From contig NZ_JAVDVK010000001.1 in assembly GCF_031456835.1 (NCBI RefSeq), positions 1,302,001 through 1,366,000 of the forward strand: a stretch of 64,000 nt of DNA, written 5' to 3'. This DNA comes from Leifsonia shinshuensis. Lineage in GTDB: Bacteria; Actinomycetota; Actinomycetes; Actinomycetales; Microbacteriaceae. Numbering within the stretch: the first letter of the stretch is position 1; every line of letters starts with the position of its first letter. Below, piece by piece: positions 35,415 through 45,652 of this stretch. The notes below the pieces were generated by a model. The model saw only the letters and a list, made by a program, of their open reading frames with translations, made no database searches and was not told the origin of the DNA. The translations under genes and the position numbers were made by a program.

Positions 35415-38294
35415 CTACTCCCTGTCGGTCAGCTGCCAGGCGTCCTCGTCGGAGTCGCCCTCGACCTCAGGATAGCCCGCGGTCATCTCCGCCACAGGAT
35501 CGACTCCGTAGCGGTCGTGGTCGTCGTCCTCGTAGCCGGAGGCGGGGCCCGGCACCGCGCCGACGGCTCCGCCGGCGACAGCTCCGCCCGCGACCGACGA
35601 AGCGGCCGCAGAAGCGCTGGACGTGGCACCCGACGGAGCAGCGGACGCCTGCGCCGGCGGCTCCTCGCCGCGCAGCCGGGCGAGCACCTGCGGCAGCTGC
35701 TCGGCGGTCACCAGCACATCCCGGGCCTTCGACCCCTCGGACGGGCCCACGATCTCCCGCGACTCGAGCAGGTCCATCAGGCGGCCCGCCTTGGCGAAGC
35801 CGACGCGGAGCTTGCGCTGCAGCATGGACGTGGACCCGAACTGCGACGACACGACGAGCTCTGCCGCGGCGAGCAGCAGCTCCAGGTCGTCGCCGATGTC
35901 GGAGTCGATCTGCTTCTTCTCCGCTCCGGCGGTGACGTCCTGCCGGTACTCGGGCCGGGCCTGGCGGGTGACGTGCTCGACGACCTTCTGGATCTCCTCC
36001 TCGTTCACCCACGCGCCCTGCACGCGCACGGCCTTGGAGGCGCCCATCGGGAGGAACAGGGCGTCACCCTGCCCGATCAGCTTGTCGGCGCCGGGCTGGT
36101 CGAGGATGACCCGCGAGTCGGTGACGCTCGTAACGGCGAACGCAAGGCGCGAAGGCACGTTGGCCTTGATGAGGCCGGTGACGACGTCGACCGACGGCCG
36201 CTGCGTCGCGAGCACGAGGTGGATGCCGGATGCGCGTGCGAGCTGCGTGATGCGCACGATCGAGTCCTCGACGTCGCGCGGGGCGACCATCATCAGGTCG
36301 GCGAGCTCGTCCACCACGACCAGCAGGTACGGGTAGGGCTTTAGCTTCCGCTCGCTGCCGGCCGGGAGGACGATCTCGTCGTTGACGACGGCGCGGTTGA
36401 AGTCGTCGATGTGGCGGAAGCCGAAGCTCGCCAGGTCGTCGTACCTCATGTCCATCTCCTTCACGACCCACTGCAAGGCCTCCGCGGCCTTCTTCGGGTT
36501 CGTGATGATGGGGGTGATCAGGTGCGGGACGCCGCCGTAGATCGTCAGCTCCACGCGCTTCGGGTCGATGAGCACCATCCGCACCTCGGACGGCTTCGCC
36601 CGCATGAGGACGCTCGTGATCATCGAGTTCACGAAGCTGGACTTTCCGGAGCCGGTCGAGCCGGCCACCAGGAGGTGCGGCATCTTGGCGAGGTTGGCGA
36701 CGACGTAGCCGCCACCGACGTCTTTGCCGACGCCGATGGTCATCGGGTGGACGCTCTTGGTGGCCGCCGGCGAGCGGAGCACGTCGCCGAGGGAGACGAT
36801 CTCGCGATCCGTGTTCGGGATCTCGACGCCGATGGCGCTCTTGCCCGGGATGGGCGACAGGATGCGGACTTCGTTGCTCGCGACCGCGTACGACAGGTTC
36901 TTGCTGAGCGCCGTCACGCGCTCGACCTTCACGCCCGGTCCGAGCTCGATCTCGTACTGGGTCACTGTCGGGCCGCGCGAGTAGCCCGTCACCTTCGCAT
37001 CCACACCGAACTGGGTGAGCACCTCGGTGATGGCGGCGACGATCTCGTCGTTGGCGCCCGAGCGGGTCTTCGCGGGGGTTCCCGCCGACAGCATGGATGC
37101 GGACGGCAGGTTGTAGGGCGCGGCGGGCTGCGGAAGGGCCGGGGCCGCCGCCTCCTCGTCGAAATCGTCGGCGCCGGCCTGGAAGCCGGGCAGCACCGCA
37201 CCGGCGCCGGGGACGCCCGGCGAGGGCAGCGGTGCGACGGCGGTCGGCGGCTGCTCCCCGGTGAAGCGCTGCAGCGCATCCTCGGCGTGGGCGAGCTCGC
37301 TGAGCACCTCGGTGTTGTAGTGGTCGCTCGACGGGTCGGGCTCGAGGGGCGTGGCGAACTCGCCCTTGCCGCGCTGCGGCGTGCCGAACACGTCGGTGAG
37401 GCCGTCGGCCGCGGGGTCGAACTCCGGGTCCTCTTCGCGCTGGGACTTGTTGCGCCGCCACCAGGGCAGATTCCCCTGGGCCTCCGGCTCGTCGTCATCG
37501 AGGCCGTCGAGCTCCACCTGCTTGGAGGTGTTCTCCTTGGCGGCTGCCTTGGCCTCCTGGCGCTCCTCCTCCGTCGGCAGCTGCGCGCCGAAGAGATAGG
37601 CGTACAGCTCCCGGATGCGGGCGGGGAGCTTGTTCGGCGGGGTCTTCGTGATGATGAACAGGCTCAGGATGAGGAGCAGGATCACCACGGCGCCCGCGCC
37701 GTACGGCGTGATCACCAGCGAGAGCGGCGCGGCGATGAGCCACCCCAGCACGCCGCCCGCTTGTGCGAGGGCCGCCATCCCGTCACTCGGCGACGGATGC
37801 GGACTGAACAGGTGGCACAGCCCGGAGACCATGAGCAGCAGGATGCTGAGGCCGATGCCGATGCGCGTGTTGTCGTGGACCGAGCTGGGATGGCGGAAGA
37901 GCCAGGCGGCGAACAGCACCATCACGACGGGCAGCGCGAACGCCACCCGGCCGAACAGGCCGCCGAAGGTCCAGGCGTCGAGCGTGCGGGCGACCTGGTC
38001 GTTGATGAGGAACCACTCGACGACCGCACCGGCGATCGCGAGCAGGACCAGGAAGAACGGGAAGCCGTCGCGCCGCTCCTCCTTGCTCAGCTTCTCGGGA
38101 CCGAGGGCGCGGAAGGCGGCGCCGGTCAGGTGGGCGAGCCCCATCCAGGCGCGGATGAGCGGGCTCGGACCGGCGTCGGCCGCCGGGTACGCGACCGTCT
38201 TCTGCTGCGCGGTCTTCGACGCCGGCTTGCGCGCGGTCGATCCGCCGCGGCCGGAGTTCCGGGCGCGGGAACTCGACTTGGTGCTCGTGGCCAT
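35415..38294 (-). CDS. ftsK: DNA translocase FtsK
   Basis: 959 residues. Four N-terminal membrane helices (about 50-210), an acidic/Pro-rich linker, then the motor with Walker [11 protein letters not shown] and ALIDPK-like [19 protein letters not shown]. The C-terminal winged-helix gamma domain ([20 protein letters not shown] to [17 protein letters not shown]) reads orienting DNA sequences. A Ser/Ala/Gly tail of about 75 residues follows. Moves DNA through the septum. Start ATG at 38294. Confidence 0.95.
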   Translation of the reverse strand: MATSTKSSSRARNSGRGGSTARKPASKTAQQKTVAYPAADAGPSPLIRAWMGLAHLTGAAFRALGPEKLSKEERRDGFPFFLVLLAIAGAVVEWFLINDQVARTLDAWTFGGLFGRVAFALPVVMVLFAAWLFRHPSSVHDNTRIGIGLSILLLMVSGLCHLFSPHPSPSDGMAALAQAGGVLGWLIAAPLSLVITPYGAGAVVILLLILSLFIITKTPPNKLPARIRELYAYLFGAQLPTEEERQEAKAAAKENTSKQVELDGLDDDEPEAQGNLPWWRRNKSQREEDPEFDPAADGLTDVFGTPQRGKGEFATPLEPDPSSDHYNTEVLSELAHAEDALQRFTGEQPPTAVAPLPSPGVPGAGAVLPGFQAGADDFDEEAAAPALPQPAAPYNLPSASMLSAGTPAKTRSGANDEIVAAITEVLTQFGVDAKVTGYSRGPTVTQYEIELGPGVKVERVTALSKNLSYAVASNEVRILSPIPGKSAIGVEIPNTDREIVSLGDVLRSPAATKSVHPMTIGVGKDVGGGYVVANLAKMPHLLVAGSTGSGKSSFVNSMITSVLMRAKPSEVRMVLIDPKRVELTIYGGVPHLITPIITNPKKAAEALQWVVKEMDMRYDDLASFGFRHIDDFNRAVVNDEIVLPAGSERKLKPYPYLLVVVDELADLMMVAPRDVEDSIVRITQLARASGIHLVLATQRPSVDVVTGLIKANVPSRLAFAVTSVTDSRVILDQPGADKLIGQGDALFLPMGASKAVRVQGAWVNEEEIQKVVEHVTRQARPEYRQDVTAGAEKKQIDSDIGDDLELLLAAAELVVSSQFGSTSMLQRKLRVGFAKAGRLMDLLESREIVGPSEGSKARDVLVTAEQLPQVLARLRGEEPPAQASAAPSGATSSASAAASSVAGGAVAGGAVGAVPGPASGYEDDDHDRYGVDPVAEMTAGYPEVEGDSDEDAWQLTDRE

Positions 38295-38363
38295 GGGCTC
38301 AACGGTACGTCGTGCCCCTGTCATCGCGCGGATCCCGCGCCTGCATGTGGAAAATCCGCTCCG

Positions 38364-38855
38364 TCAGCGGACTGTGCGCACCATCGTGTCGGAGCGCTCC
38401 CCCGCGGCCACCGTCACGAACCCCTCGCTGACGTAGAGCCGCTGCGCGAAGTTCTCGCGCTCGACGCTCAGGCTCAGCCGGGCATGACCGCGGGCGGCCG
38501 CCTCCCGGGAGAGCTCGCGGAGCAGCGCCCGCCCGACGCCCTGCGCGCGCCACGGCGGGTAGACGCCCAGGGTCAGCTCGGGCACCCCGGGCGCCACGAA
38601 TCCGTAGCCCGGCCGGTCGGCGGGGAACAGCCGCGCCCAGCACGCACCGACCGCCACTCCCCGGGCGTCCTCGGCCACACAGCCGAAGTCGCCGGGACGC
38701 TGCCAGCCGGCGATGTAGTGCAGGACGGTCGGGTCCTCCATCACCGTGACCCGCGTGCGGGAGCGCACCGGGTTCCAGTTGGCGGCCTCGACCAGCATGT
38801 CCGCCAGCACGCGGGCATCCTGGCCGACGGCCGGGCGGATGCGGAACGCGTTCAT
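38364..38855 (-). CDS. GNAT-family N-acetyltransferase
   Basis: 163 residues. The acetyl-CoA loop is seen as PPWRAQGVGRALLRELSREA (R/QxxGxG/A), preceded by PELTLGVYP. Substrate unknown. Lies alone between ftsK and the RNase J gene. Confidence 0.83.
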   Translation of the reverse strand: MNAFRIRPAVGQDARVLADMLVEAANWNPVRSRTRVTVMEDPTVLHYIAGWQRPGDFGCVAEDARGVAVGACWARLFPADRPGYGFVAPGVPELTLGVYPPWRAQGVGRALLRELSREAAARGHARLSLSVERENFAQRLYVSEGFVTVAAGERSDTMVRTVR

Positions 38856-38920
38856 GCACGAACGCTACGCGCCTCCGTGTTTCCGGCGGGTTACGTCCGG
38901 CCGGACGCCCGCAGCGCCCG

Positions 38921-40597
38921 CTACGCCTCGATGACGAGCGGCACGATCATCGGACGGCGGCGGTAGCTGGTGTTCACCCAGCGGCCGACGGTGCGGCGCA
39001 CGACCTGTGACAGCGCGTGCGAGTCGCGGACGCCGTTGTGCGCGGCCTCCGCGAGCGCGGCGGCGATCTTCGGCTTGACGTCGTCGAACACCGCGTCGTC
39101 CTCCGCGAAGCCGCGCGCGTGCACCTCGGGCCCGGTGACGATGCGCCCGGAGGCCGCCTCGACGACGACGATGATGGAGATGAAGCCCTCTTCGCCGAGG
39201 ATCCGGCGGTCCTTGAGGTCGGCGTCCGTGATCTCGCCGACGCTGGAGCCGTCGACGTAGACGAAGCCGAGGTCGAGCTGGCCGACCACGCGGGCGACGC
39301 CGTCGCGGAGGTCGACGACCGAGCCGTCCTCGGCGAGGATCGTGTTCTCCTCCGGCACGCCGGTGTCCATGGCGAGCCGGGCGTTGGCGACCAGATGACG
39401 GTACTCGCCGTGCACCGGCATCACGTTGCGCGGCTTCAGGATGTTGTAGCAGTAGAGCAGCTCGCCCGCGGCCGCGTGGCCGGAGACGTGCACCTTGGCG
39501 TTGCCCTTGTGCACCACGTTGGCGCCGAGCTTGGTCAGGCCGTCGATGACGCGGTACACCGCGTTCTCGTTGCCCGGGATCAGGCTGGAGGCGAGGATGA
39601 CGGTGTCGCCGTGGCCGACCTCGATCTGGTGGTCGAGGTTCGCCATGCGCGCCAGGACGGCCATCGGCTCGCCCTGCGAGCCCGTCGACATGTAGACGAT
39701 CTCGTCGTCCGGGAGGTCGGCCGCCTTCTTGTAGTCGATCAGGACGCCCTCCGGCACCTTGAGGTACCCGAGCTCGGCGGCGATCGTCATGTTGCGCACC
39801 ATGGAGCGGCCGAGGAGTGCCACCCGGCGGCCGTTCGCGGCGGCGGCGTCGAGCACCTGCTGCACGCGGTGCACGTGGCTGGAGAAGCTCGCGACGATCA
39901 CCCGGCGCGGGGCGCGGGCGATGACCGTGTCGAGCACCGGGCCGATCGAGCGCTCCAGCGGGGTGAACCCCGGAACGTCGGCGTTGGTCGAGTCGGCGAG
40001 GAAGAGGTCGACGCCCTTCTCCCCCAGCCGGGCGAACGCACGGAGGTCGGTGAGCCGGTCGTCGAGCGGCAGCTGGTCCATCTTGAAGTCGCCGGTGTGC
40101 AGCACGACGCCCGCGGGCGTGGTGATGGCGACCGCGAGCGCGTCGGGGATGGAGTGGTTGACCGCGACGAACTCGAGCGAGAACGGGCCGAGCTGCTCGA
40201 CCTGTCCCTCCTTCACCGTGAAGGTGTACGGCTGGATGCGGTGCTCCTTGAGCTTCGCCTCCACGAGCGCGAGGGTCAGGCCGGAGCCGATCAGGGGGAT
40301 GTCGCGCCGGAGCTTCAGCAGGTAGGGAACGGCGCCGATGTGGTCCTCGTGCCCGTGGGTGAGCACGACGCCCACCACGTCGTCGAGCCGGTCGCGGACC
40401 GGGGCGAAGTCGGGGAGGATCAGGTCGACCCCGGGCTGGTCCTGCTCGGGGAACAGCACGCCGCAGTCGACGATGAGCAGCTTGCCCTCGTATTCGAAGA
40501 CGGTCATGTTGCGGCCGATCTCGCCGAGACCGCCCGTCGGGATGATGCGGAGCGTTCCTGGCTCGAGCGCGGGCGGCTCGGCGACGGGATTGGGCAT
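38921..40597 (-). CDS. rnj: Ribonuclease J
   Basis: 558 residues. Metallo-beta-lactamase/beta-CASP nuclease: THGHEDHIGAVPYLL (HxHxDH), HTGDFKMDQLP, and SGHAAAGELLYCYNILKPR in the beta-CASP part. 5'-exo and endoribonuclease in mRNA decay and rRNA maturation. Same strand and close after dapA, a common actinobacterial pair. Confidence 0.95.
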   Translation of the reverse strand: MPNPVAEPPALEPGTLRIIPTGGLGEIGRNMTVFEYEGKLLIVDCGVLFPEQDQPGVDLILPDFAPVRDRLDDVVGVVLTHGHEDHIGAVPYLLKLRRDIPLIGSGLTLALVEAKLKEHRIQPYTFTVKEGQVEQLGPFSLEFVAVNHSIPDALAVAITTPAGVVLHTGDFKMDQLPLDDRLTDLRAFARLGEKGVDLFLADSTNADVPGFTPLERSIGPVLDTVIARAPRRVIVASFSSHVHRVQQVLDAAAANGRRVALLGRSMVRNMTIAAELGYLKVPEGVLIDYKKAADLPDDEIVYMSTGSQGEPMAVLARMANLDHQIEVGHGDTVILASSLIPGNENAVYRVIDGLTKLGANVVHKGNAKVHVSGHAAAGELLYCYNILKPRNVMPVHGEYRHLVANARLAMDTGVPEENTILAEDGSVVDLRDGVARVVGQLDLGFVYVDGSSVGEITDADLKDRRILGEEGFISIIVVVEAASGRIVTGPEVHARGFAEDDAVFDDVKPKIAAALAEAAHNGVRDSHALSQVVRRTVGRWVNTSYRRRPMIVPLVIEA

Positions 40598-40679
40598 GTG
40601 CCCTCCTCTTTCTGTGTTTCTGCGTGTGGGTGCGGGGCTTCGTGCTCCCGCGAATGTCTTCAGCCGCCCGCGGCGGCGG

Positions 40680-41657
40680 TCAGCGAGTGGTCCCGGCGAT
40701 CTTCGGGAGCGCGCCGCCCGCGGCCGCGTTGCGGTCGGGACGGAAGTTCGAGAAGTCGACGCCGGGGATGTCCTTCACCAGGTCGAGCTCGTCCTCGATC
40801 TGGGCGGCCTCCCACTCCTCCGGGCCCACGAGCGGCAGTCGCACGCGCGGGCTGGAGATGCGGCCGAGGCCGTGGAGGATGTACTTGGCCGCGACGGTGC
40901 CCGGCACGTGGGTCATGACCGCGCGCACCAGCGGTTCGAGCTTCTTGTGGGCGGCGGTCGCGGTGGCGAGGTCGCCGGCGTTGACCGCGTCGACGATCTG
41001 CCGGTACGGAGTCGCCGCGATGTTTGCGGTGACCCCGATCAGGCCGCTCGCGCCGATCGACAGGTGCGGCAGCACGTTGGCGTCGTCGCCCGAGAAGTAC
41101 ATCAGGTCGGTCTGGTTGAGCACGCGGCTGACCTCGCTGAAGTCGCCCTTCGCGTCTTTGATGGCCAGGACATTGGGGTGCTTGGCGATGCGGAGGATGG
41201 TCTCGTAGCGGATCGGCACGCCCGTGCGGCCAGGGATGTCGTAGAGGATCACCGGCAGGTCGGTCGCGTCGGCGATCATCCGGAAGTGGGTCAGGATGCC
41301 CGCCTGCGTCGGCTTGTTGTAGTACGGGGTGACGACCATGACGCCGTCCGCCCCGGCCTTCTCGCTCTGCTGGTAGAGCTGGATGGCGTGCGCCGTCTCG
41401 TTGGAGCCGCCGCCGGTGATGATCTTGGCGCGCCCGTCGGCCACCGACTTGCCGACCTCGACCAGCCGCAGCTTCTCCGGGTCGGTCAGCGTCGACGTCT
41501 CGCCGGTGGTGCCCGTGACGACGATGCCGTCGGCGCCCGCCTGGATGACGTCGTCGATGTGCTTCTCGACCGCGGCCCAGTCCACTTCGCCGTCGGCGGT
41601 GAACGGTGTGACCAGGGCGACGAGCACCTGGCCGAACGGGTTCGCGGGGGATGACAT
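40680..41657 (-). CDS. dapA: 4-hydroxy-tetrahydrodipicolinate synthase
   Basis: 325 residues. VTGTTGETSTLTDPEK, YDIPGRTGVPI (Tyr) and LAIKDAKGDF (Schiff-base Lys) identify DapA. First step of the DAP/lysine branch: pyruvate plus aspartate semialdehyde. ATG at 41657; dapB lies 2 kb away with unrelated genes between. Confidence 0.94.
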   Translation of the reverse strand: MSSPANPFGQVLVALVTPFTADGEVDWAAVEKHIDDVIQAGADGIVVTGTTGETSTLTDPEKLRLVEVGKSVADGRAKIITGGGSNETAHAIQLYQQSEKAGADGVMVVTPYYNKPTQAGILTHFRMIADATDLPVILYDIPGRTGVPIRYETILRIAKHPNVLAIKDAKGDFSEVSRVLNQTDLMYFSGDDANVLPHLSIGASGLIGVTANIAATPYRQIVDAVNAGDLATATAAHKKLEPLVRAVMTHVPGTVAAKYILHGLGRISSPRVRLPLVGPEEWEAAQIEDELDLVKDIPGVDFSNFRPDRNAAAGGALPKIAGTTR

Positions 41658-41835
41658 GGCACCAGGCTATCGGTTCGCCGTCGCGGGGCGACACTTCCGC
41701 CATGTCTGTGGAAAGAGGGCGTAACTGCGTACCTGTGGGGAATCCGGCCAGCACGGGGTGACGGTGTCGGGGCCCGTCAGTAGTGTGGGTCGCGCCCGGC
41801 CGCACACGGCGGCCCGGCGTCTCGAGGAGGTCTCC

Positions 41836-42261
41836 ATGGCAGTCACCAGCGAATCCACCACCGTCTGGAACGGCGATCTGACGAGCGGATCGGGCACGGT
41901 CACCCTCGACTCGTCCCACGCCGCCGAGCTGGCCGTCAACTGGAAGGCGCGTTCGCAGGGCGGCGCCGAGGTCACCACCCCCGAAGAGCTTCTGGGAGCC
42001 GCGCACGCAGCCTGCTTCTCCATGGCGTTCTCCAACGTGCTGGCGCAGTTCGGCAACGCGCCGGAGAGCATCCGGACGAGCGCCGCCGTCACCTTCGACC
42101 CGGCCCAGGGCATCACCGGCAGCCACCTGCGGGTCACGGCCACCGTGCCCGGCCTCTCGGAGGACGACTTCCAGCGGCTGGCCGACGAGGCCAAGAGCAC
42201 CTGCCCGGTCTCGCGCGCCCTGGTCGGCATCCCGATCACCCTCGACGCGACGCTCGCCTGA
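41836..42261 (+). CDS. OsmC-family peroxiredoxin-like protein
   Basis: 141 residues. The two redox Cys are in AAHAACFSMAFS and KSTCPVSRAL, as in OsmC/Ohr hydroperoxide reductases; the LTSGSGTVTLDSSHA start fits OsmC more than Ohr. ATG at 41836 with GAGGAGG upstream. Thirteen bases separate it from the next gene. Confidence 0.87.
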   Translation: MAVTSESTTVWNGDLTSGSGTVTLDSSHAAELAVNWKARSQGGAEVTTPEELLGAAHAACFSMAFSNVLAQFGNAPESIRTSAAVTFDPAQGITGSHLRVTATVPGLSEDDFQRLADEAKSTCPVSRALVGIPITLDATLA

Positions 42262-42274
42262 TCGCCGCCCGGCC

Positions 42275-43171
42275 ATGAAGGTGCTGCTCGCCGGCGCGTC
42301 CGGCATGATCGGCGGCGAGCTGCGCGCGCAGCTCGCCGAGGCGGGTCACGAGGCGCGGCGGCTCGTCCGCCGCGAGCCGTCCGCCCCCGACGAGTTCCGC
42401 TGGGACCCGGCGGCCCGGACCGTCGACAGCGCCCTCTTCGACTGGGCGGACGGTGTGATCAACCTGTCGGGGGCCTCGCTGCAGCACCTGCCGTGGACGC
42501 GCGCGACCAAGCGCCGCATCCTCTCCTCCCGCCTGCAGGCGACCGGCACCCTCGCCGACGGGATGCGCCGCGCCGACAGCCCGCCCGCCGTCTTCGTCAG
42601 CGGTTCGGCGGTCGGCTACTACGGTGACCGGCCGGGCCAGGAGCTCACCGAGGCCGCAGGCAAGGGCCGTGGCTTCCTGTCCGACGTCGTGGACGCGTGG
42701 GAGGCGGCGGCCCGGCTCGCGCCCTCCGCGACGCGCGTCGCGCTCGCCCGGACCGGCGTCGTCGTCGGACGCGGCGGGGCGATGAAGCCGCTCCTCCCGA
42801 TCGCGAAGGCGGGGCTGGCCGGTCCGCTGGGGAGCGGCCGTCAGCACTGGCCCTGGGTCAGCCTGCACGACGAGGCCGCGGCCATCGTGCACCTGCTCGG
42901 CTCCGCGCTCGAGGGGCCGGTCAACATCGCCGGACCGACACCGGCGACGGCCGGCGAGCTGGTCCGAGCGCTGGCGGAAGCGGTCCGGCGGCCGTACTTC
43001 GTCCCCGTGCCGCGGTTCGCGATCGAGCTCGCCCTGCAAGACGCCGGCAGGGAGCTGCTGCTCGCCGACCAGCTGGTCGTGCCCCGCAAGCTGCTCGACG
43101 ACGGCTTCGTCTTCCGCGACGAGACCGTTCAGGATGCGATGGACCGGCTCGTGGAGGTGCGCGCGGCCTAG
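42275..43171 (+). CDS. TIGR01777-type SDR family (epimerase) protein
   Basis: 298 residues. Rossmann start VLLAGASGMIGGELRAQL, SGSAVGYYGDRPG, and a C-terminal DUF1731-like part VPRFAIELALQDAGRELLLA. Function unproven; often called cell-division inhibitor SulA-like by old annotation. Its TAG and the TAG of the opposite gene share the four bases CTAG at 43168-43171. Confidence 0.87.
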   Translation: MKVLLAGASGMIGGELRAQLAEAGHEARRLVRREPSAPDEFRWDPAARTVDSALFDWADGVINLSGASLQHLPWTRATKRRILSSRLQATGTLADGMRRADSPPAVFVSGSAVGYYGDRPGQELTEAAGKGRGFLSDVVDAWEAAARLAPSATRVALARTGVVVGRGGAMKPLLPIAKAGLAGPLGSGRQHWPWVSLHDEAAAIVHLLGSALEGPVNIAGPTPATAGELVRALAEAVRRPYFVPVPRFAIELALQDAGRELLLADQLVVPRKLLDDGFVFRDETVQDAMDRLVEVRAA

Positions 43172-43623
43172 CGCGCCGCCTTCGCCTCCGCGCGCTCCAG
43201 CCGGATGGCCTGGCGCAGCGCCTCGCGAGCTCGTCGCCGGTCCCCCGAGGCGTCGTAGGCGAGCCCCAGCCGGAACCAGGCACGCCAGCTCTCGGGCGCA
43301 GCCTCCACCTCGGCGCGGTACTGCGGGAACTGCTCGTCCGCCGCATCCCGCAACGGCCGGCCGCTCGCCCGCGTCGGCAGGTCCTCGACCGGCAGACCGC
43401 CCTCGGCGTCGAGCCGCTTCACCAGCTGCTCGGTGCGCATCCCGAACAGCAGCTCCCGGCCGATCGCCCACGCGGCGATCACCGGCAGCACGAACAGCGC
43501 GATCCCCATCGCGACGCCGACCGGCTCCCCGGTCGCGATCAGCAGCACGGCGCGCTGGGTCACCAGCACCAGGTACACCAGGAGCAGCAGCGCCATCAGC
43601 AGCGCGGCGAGGCGGTTCCTCAT
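43168..43623 (-). CDS. Small membrane protein with a TPR-like tail, coupled to dapB
   Basis: 151 residues. Two helices (about 4-28 and 36-56) and then a soluble part ending in one TPR-like hairpin (PESWRAWFRLGLAYDASGDR, REALRQAIRLE). I do not know the family's function. Its ATG overlaps the dapB stop by 4 bases, so it is translated with dapB, and its stop overlaps the SDR stop. Confidence 0.75.
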   Translation of the reverse strand: MRNRLAALLMALLLLVYLVLVTQRAVLLIATGEPVGVAMGIALFVLPVIAAWAIGRELLFGMRTEQLVKRLDAEGGLPVEDLPTRASGRPLRDAADEQFPQYRAEVEAAPESWRAWFRLGLAYDASGDRRRAREALRQAIRLERAEAKAAR

Positions 43624-44426
43624 CGCGTGGGGTCGGTGCCGTCGTCGCCGGCGTCGCGCACGGTCGGGCGCGGGGGCTCGCCGCTCGGCTCGGCGATACC
43701 GAGGTCGATGAGCTTGTCGAGGCCGACCGTCACCCCGGTCGCGGTCGCCGCGGCACGCAGCGCGAGCAGGATGCCGCGCTCGTACGCCTCGCCGCCGGTG
43801 GCGTCGTGGCGGATGGTCAGCTGCTCCCCCGGACCGCCGAAGATCACCTGCTGCTGGGCGCCCGCGCCGCGCATCCGGAGACTGTGGATGGGCACGCTGG
43901 CCACTTGCTGGCCGCGGGCCCGCTGGTCCGAGTGCGGCGCCTCCACCGGCCCCTTCGCGGCGCGGGCTGCTCCGATGAGCTCGGCCGTGCGGACCGCGGT
44001 GCCCGAGGGCGAGTCGACCTTGCCGGCGCCGTGCATCTCCACGATCTCGATCGAGTCGAAGAACCGCGCGGCAACGGTCGCGAACGCCGTTCCCAGAGCG
44101 GATCCCAGCGAGAAGTTCGGGATGACGACCGCGCCCCGGCCCTCGTGCTGGGCGACGCGGCGCTCCAGGTCGAGGATGCGGTCCGCCGACCAGCCGGAGG
44201 TGCCGACCAGGACGTTGAGCCCGTGGTCGACGGCGAAGGCGACGATGCCCGGGCTCACCTGCGGCAGGGTCATGTCGACCAGCACGTCGGCGCCGAGCAT
44301 GTCGTCGAGGGGTGAGCGGGAGTCGAGCCGGGCCACCAGCTCCAGGTCGTCGGCCTGCTCGATCAGGCGCACCGCCACGCTTCCCAGTTTTCCAGTCGCT
44401 CCGGCGACGGCCACGCGAATGCTCAC
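43620..44426 (-). CDS. dapB: 4-hydroxy-tetrahydrodipicolinate reductase
   Basis: 268 residues. VAVAGATGKLGSV binds NAD(P)H; EMHGAGKVDSPSGTA carries the catalytic His and Lys. Second step of the DAP branch. Start GTG or ATG-type at 44426; followed directly by the small membrane gene. Confidence 0.94.
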   Translation of the reverse strand: MSIRVAVAGATGKLGSVAVRLIEQADDLELVARLDSRSPLDDMLGADVLVDMTLPQVSPGIVAFAVDHGLNVLVGTSGWSADRILDLERRVAQHEGRGAVVIPNFSLGSALGTAFATVAARFFDSIEIVEMHGAGKVDSPSGTAVRTAELIGAARAAKGPVEAPHSDQRARGQQVASVPIHSLRMRGAGAQQQVIFGGPGEQLTIRHDATGGEAYERGILLALRAAATATGVTVGLDKLIDLGIAEPSGEPPRPTVRDAGDDGTDPTR

Positions 44427-44480
44427 GTCCCCCAGCCTACCGTCGGGGCTGCGCCTTCACGCCGTGACCGGTGGGGCGGC

Positions 44481-44486
44481 TATACC
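44481..44486 (+). promoter_or_regulatory. -10 element for a leaderless GNAT gene
   Basis: TATACC ends 8 bases before the ATG at 44495, with no room for a ribosome-binding site, so the mRNA should begin at or next to the start codon. No clear -35. Confidence 0.5.
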
Positions 44487-44494
44487 CTGGGTCG

Positions 44495-44989
44495 ATGGTG
44501 TCTTTCGCAGACGTCGCCGTCACCGACGCGACCGCCCACCGGATGCTCTCCGACTACTTCGCCGAGCGCGCCGAGACCTTCCCCTCAGTGCAGGGCGCGT
44601 ACCGCACGGCCTTCCCCGACCCGGGCCAGTTCGTGGCGCCGAACGGGGTGTTCCTGCTGGCGTACGACGAGGGCGTGGAGGTCGGCTGCGGCGGCGTCCG
44701 CGAGTTGCGCGTGCCGCTCGCGGAGACCGAGGACGCCGCGCCGATCGTCCGCTACGAGATCAAGCACCTGTGGGTCGCGCCCGCCCGTCGCGGCAACGGC
44801 TACGGCCGGGCGATCCTCTCCGAGCTGGAGCAGCGGGCGCGCGGCTTCGGCGCGACCGAGGTCGTGCTCGACACCAACTCGAGCCTGGAGGCGGCCGGCG
44901 GCCTCTACCGGTCCCACGGTTATGAGAGCATCCAGCCCTACAACGACAATCCGAACGCGACCGACTGGTTCCGCAAGCGGCTCGCGTAG
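44495..44989 (+). CDS. GNAT-family N-acetyltransferase
   Basis: 164 residues. VAPARRGNGYGRAILSELEQ is the acetyl-CoA loop and YRSHGYESIQPYNDNP the C-terminal strand; the pattern IKHLWVAPA before it is typical. Substrate unknown. Divergent from dapB. Confidence 0.85.
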   Translation: MVSFADVAVTDATAHRMLSDYFAERAETFPSVQGAYRTAFPDPGQFVAPNGVFLLAYDEGVEVGCGGVRELRVPLAETEDAAPIVRYEIKHLWVAPARRGNGYGRAILSELEQRARGFGATEVVLDTNSSLEAAGGLYRSHGYESIQPYNDNPNATDWFRKRLA

Positions 44990-45010
44990 CGCCGCGCGGC
45001 CATTCCGGGC

Positions 45011-45613
45011 CTAGACCGGCTGGAGCTCCGGCAGTCCGGTGCGCAGCTCGACGGGCAGGTGCCCGAGGTCGTTGTGCACGACGAGCACCGGGGGCTTCGC
45101 CGAGCGCACGCGGATGATCGTGAGACCGCAATTGGCCTGATTGAGACCCAGCCAGCGCCAGTCCGGGGCGTCGAAGACGTGCCGAACGAACCATCCGATC
45201 ACGAAGTTGTGCGTCACCAGCAGGTCGTGCCGGTCGCCCATCGCCGGGGTGAGGAACTCGTGGACGGCGTCGTCCATCTGCGCCCGCCCGGCCTCGATCT
45301 CGGCCTCGGTGACCGGACCGAAGAACGACTCGAACGCCTTCGGCATGTCCGGCGTCGGCCCCGACGGGATGCAGTCGAACAGCAGGCTGGACGGCTGCGG
45401 CTCGAGCGCGGGCATCCGCTCCGCCATGATCGCGGCCGTCTCGGCCGCGCGGTTCAGCGGCGAGTGGTACATCGAGGTGAACGGGATGCCGCTGAGCCGC
45501 TCGGCGATGAGCTGCGCCTGGCGCTTGCCGCGCGGCGAGAGCGGGCCGTCCGGCAGGCCGTGCTCGGCATCCTGCTGCTCGCCGTGGCGCACGAGGTAGA
45601 GGTAGTGGGGCAC
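45011..45613 (-). CDS. Histidine phosphatase family protein
   Basis: 200 residues. LVRHGEQQDAEHG has the RHG nucleophile His, HSPLNRAAETAAIM the second Arg, and LVTHNFVIGWFVRH the second His. Phosphatase or mutase; substrate unknown. 39 bases after the M16 peptidase gene on the same strand. Confidence 0.88.
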   Translation of the reverse strand: MPHYLYLVRHGEQQDAEHGLPDGPLSPRGKRQAQLIAERLSGIPFTSMYHSPLNRAAETAAIMAERMPALEPQPSSLLFDCIPSGPTPDMPKAFESFFGPVTEAEIEAGRAQMDDAVHEFLTPAMGDRHDLLVTHNFVIGWFVRHVFDAPDWRWLGLNQANCGLTIIRVRSAKPPVLVVHNDLGHLPVELRTGLPELQPV

Positions 45614-45652
45614 GGATGGGACCTTTCGGAAGACGGAACAGAAGGGGGCGGC

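Noticed and set aside
42275..43171. SulA-like cell-division inhibitor
   Set aside because: The old label for TIGR01777 proteins has no support; the sequence is an SDR and no SOS box precedes it.
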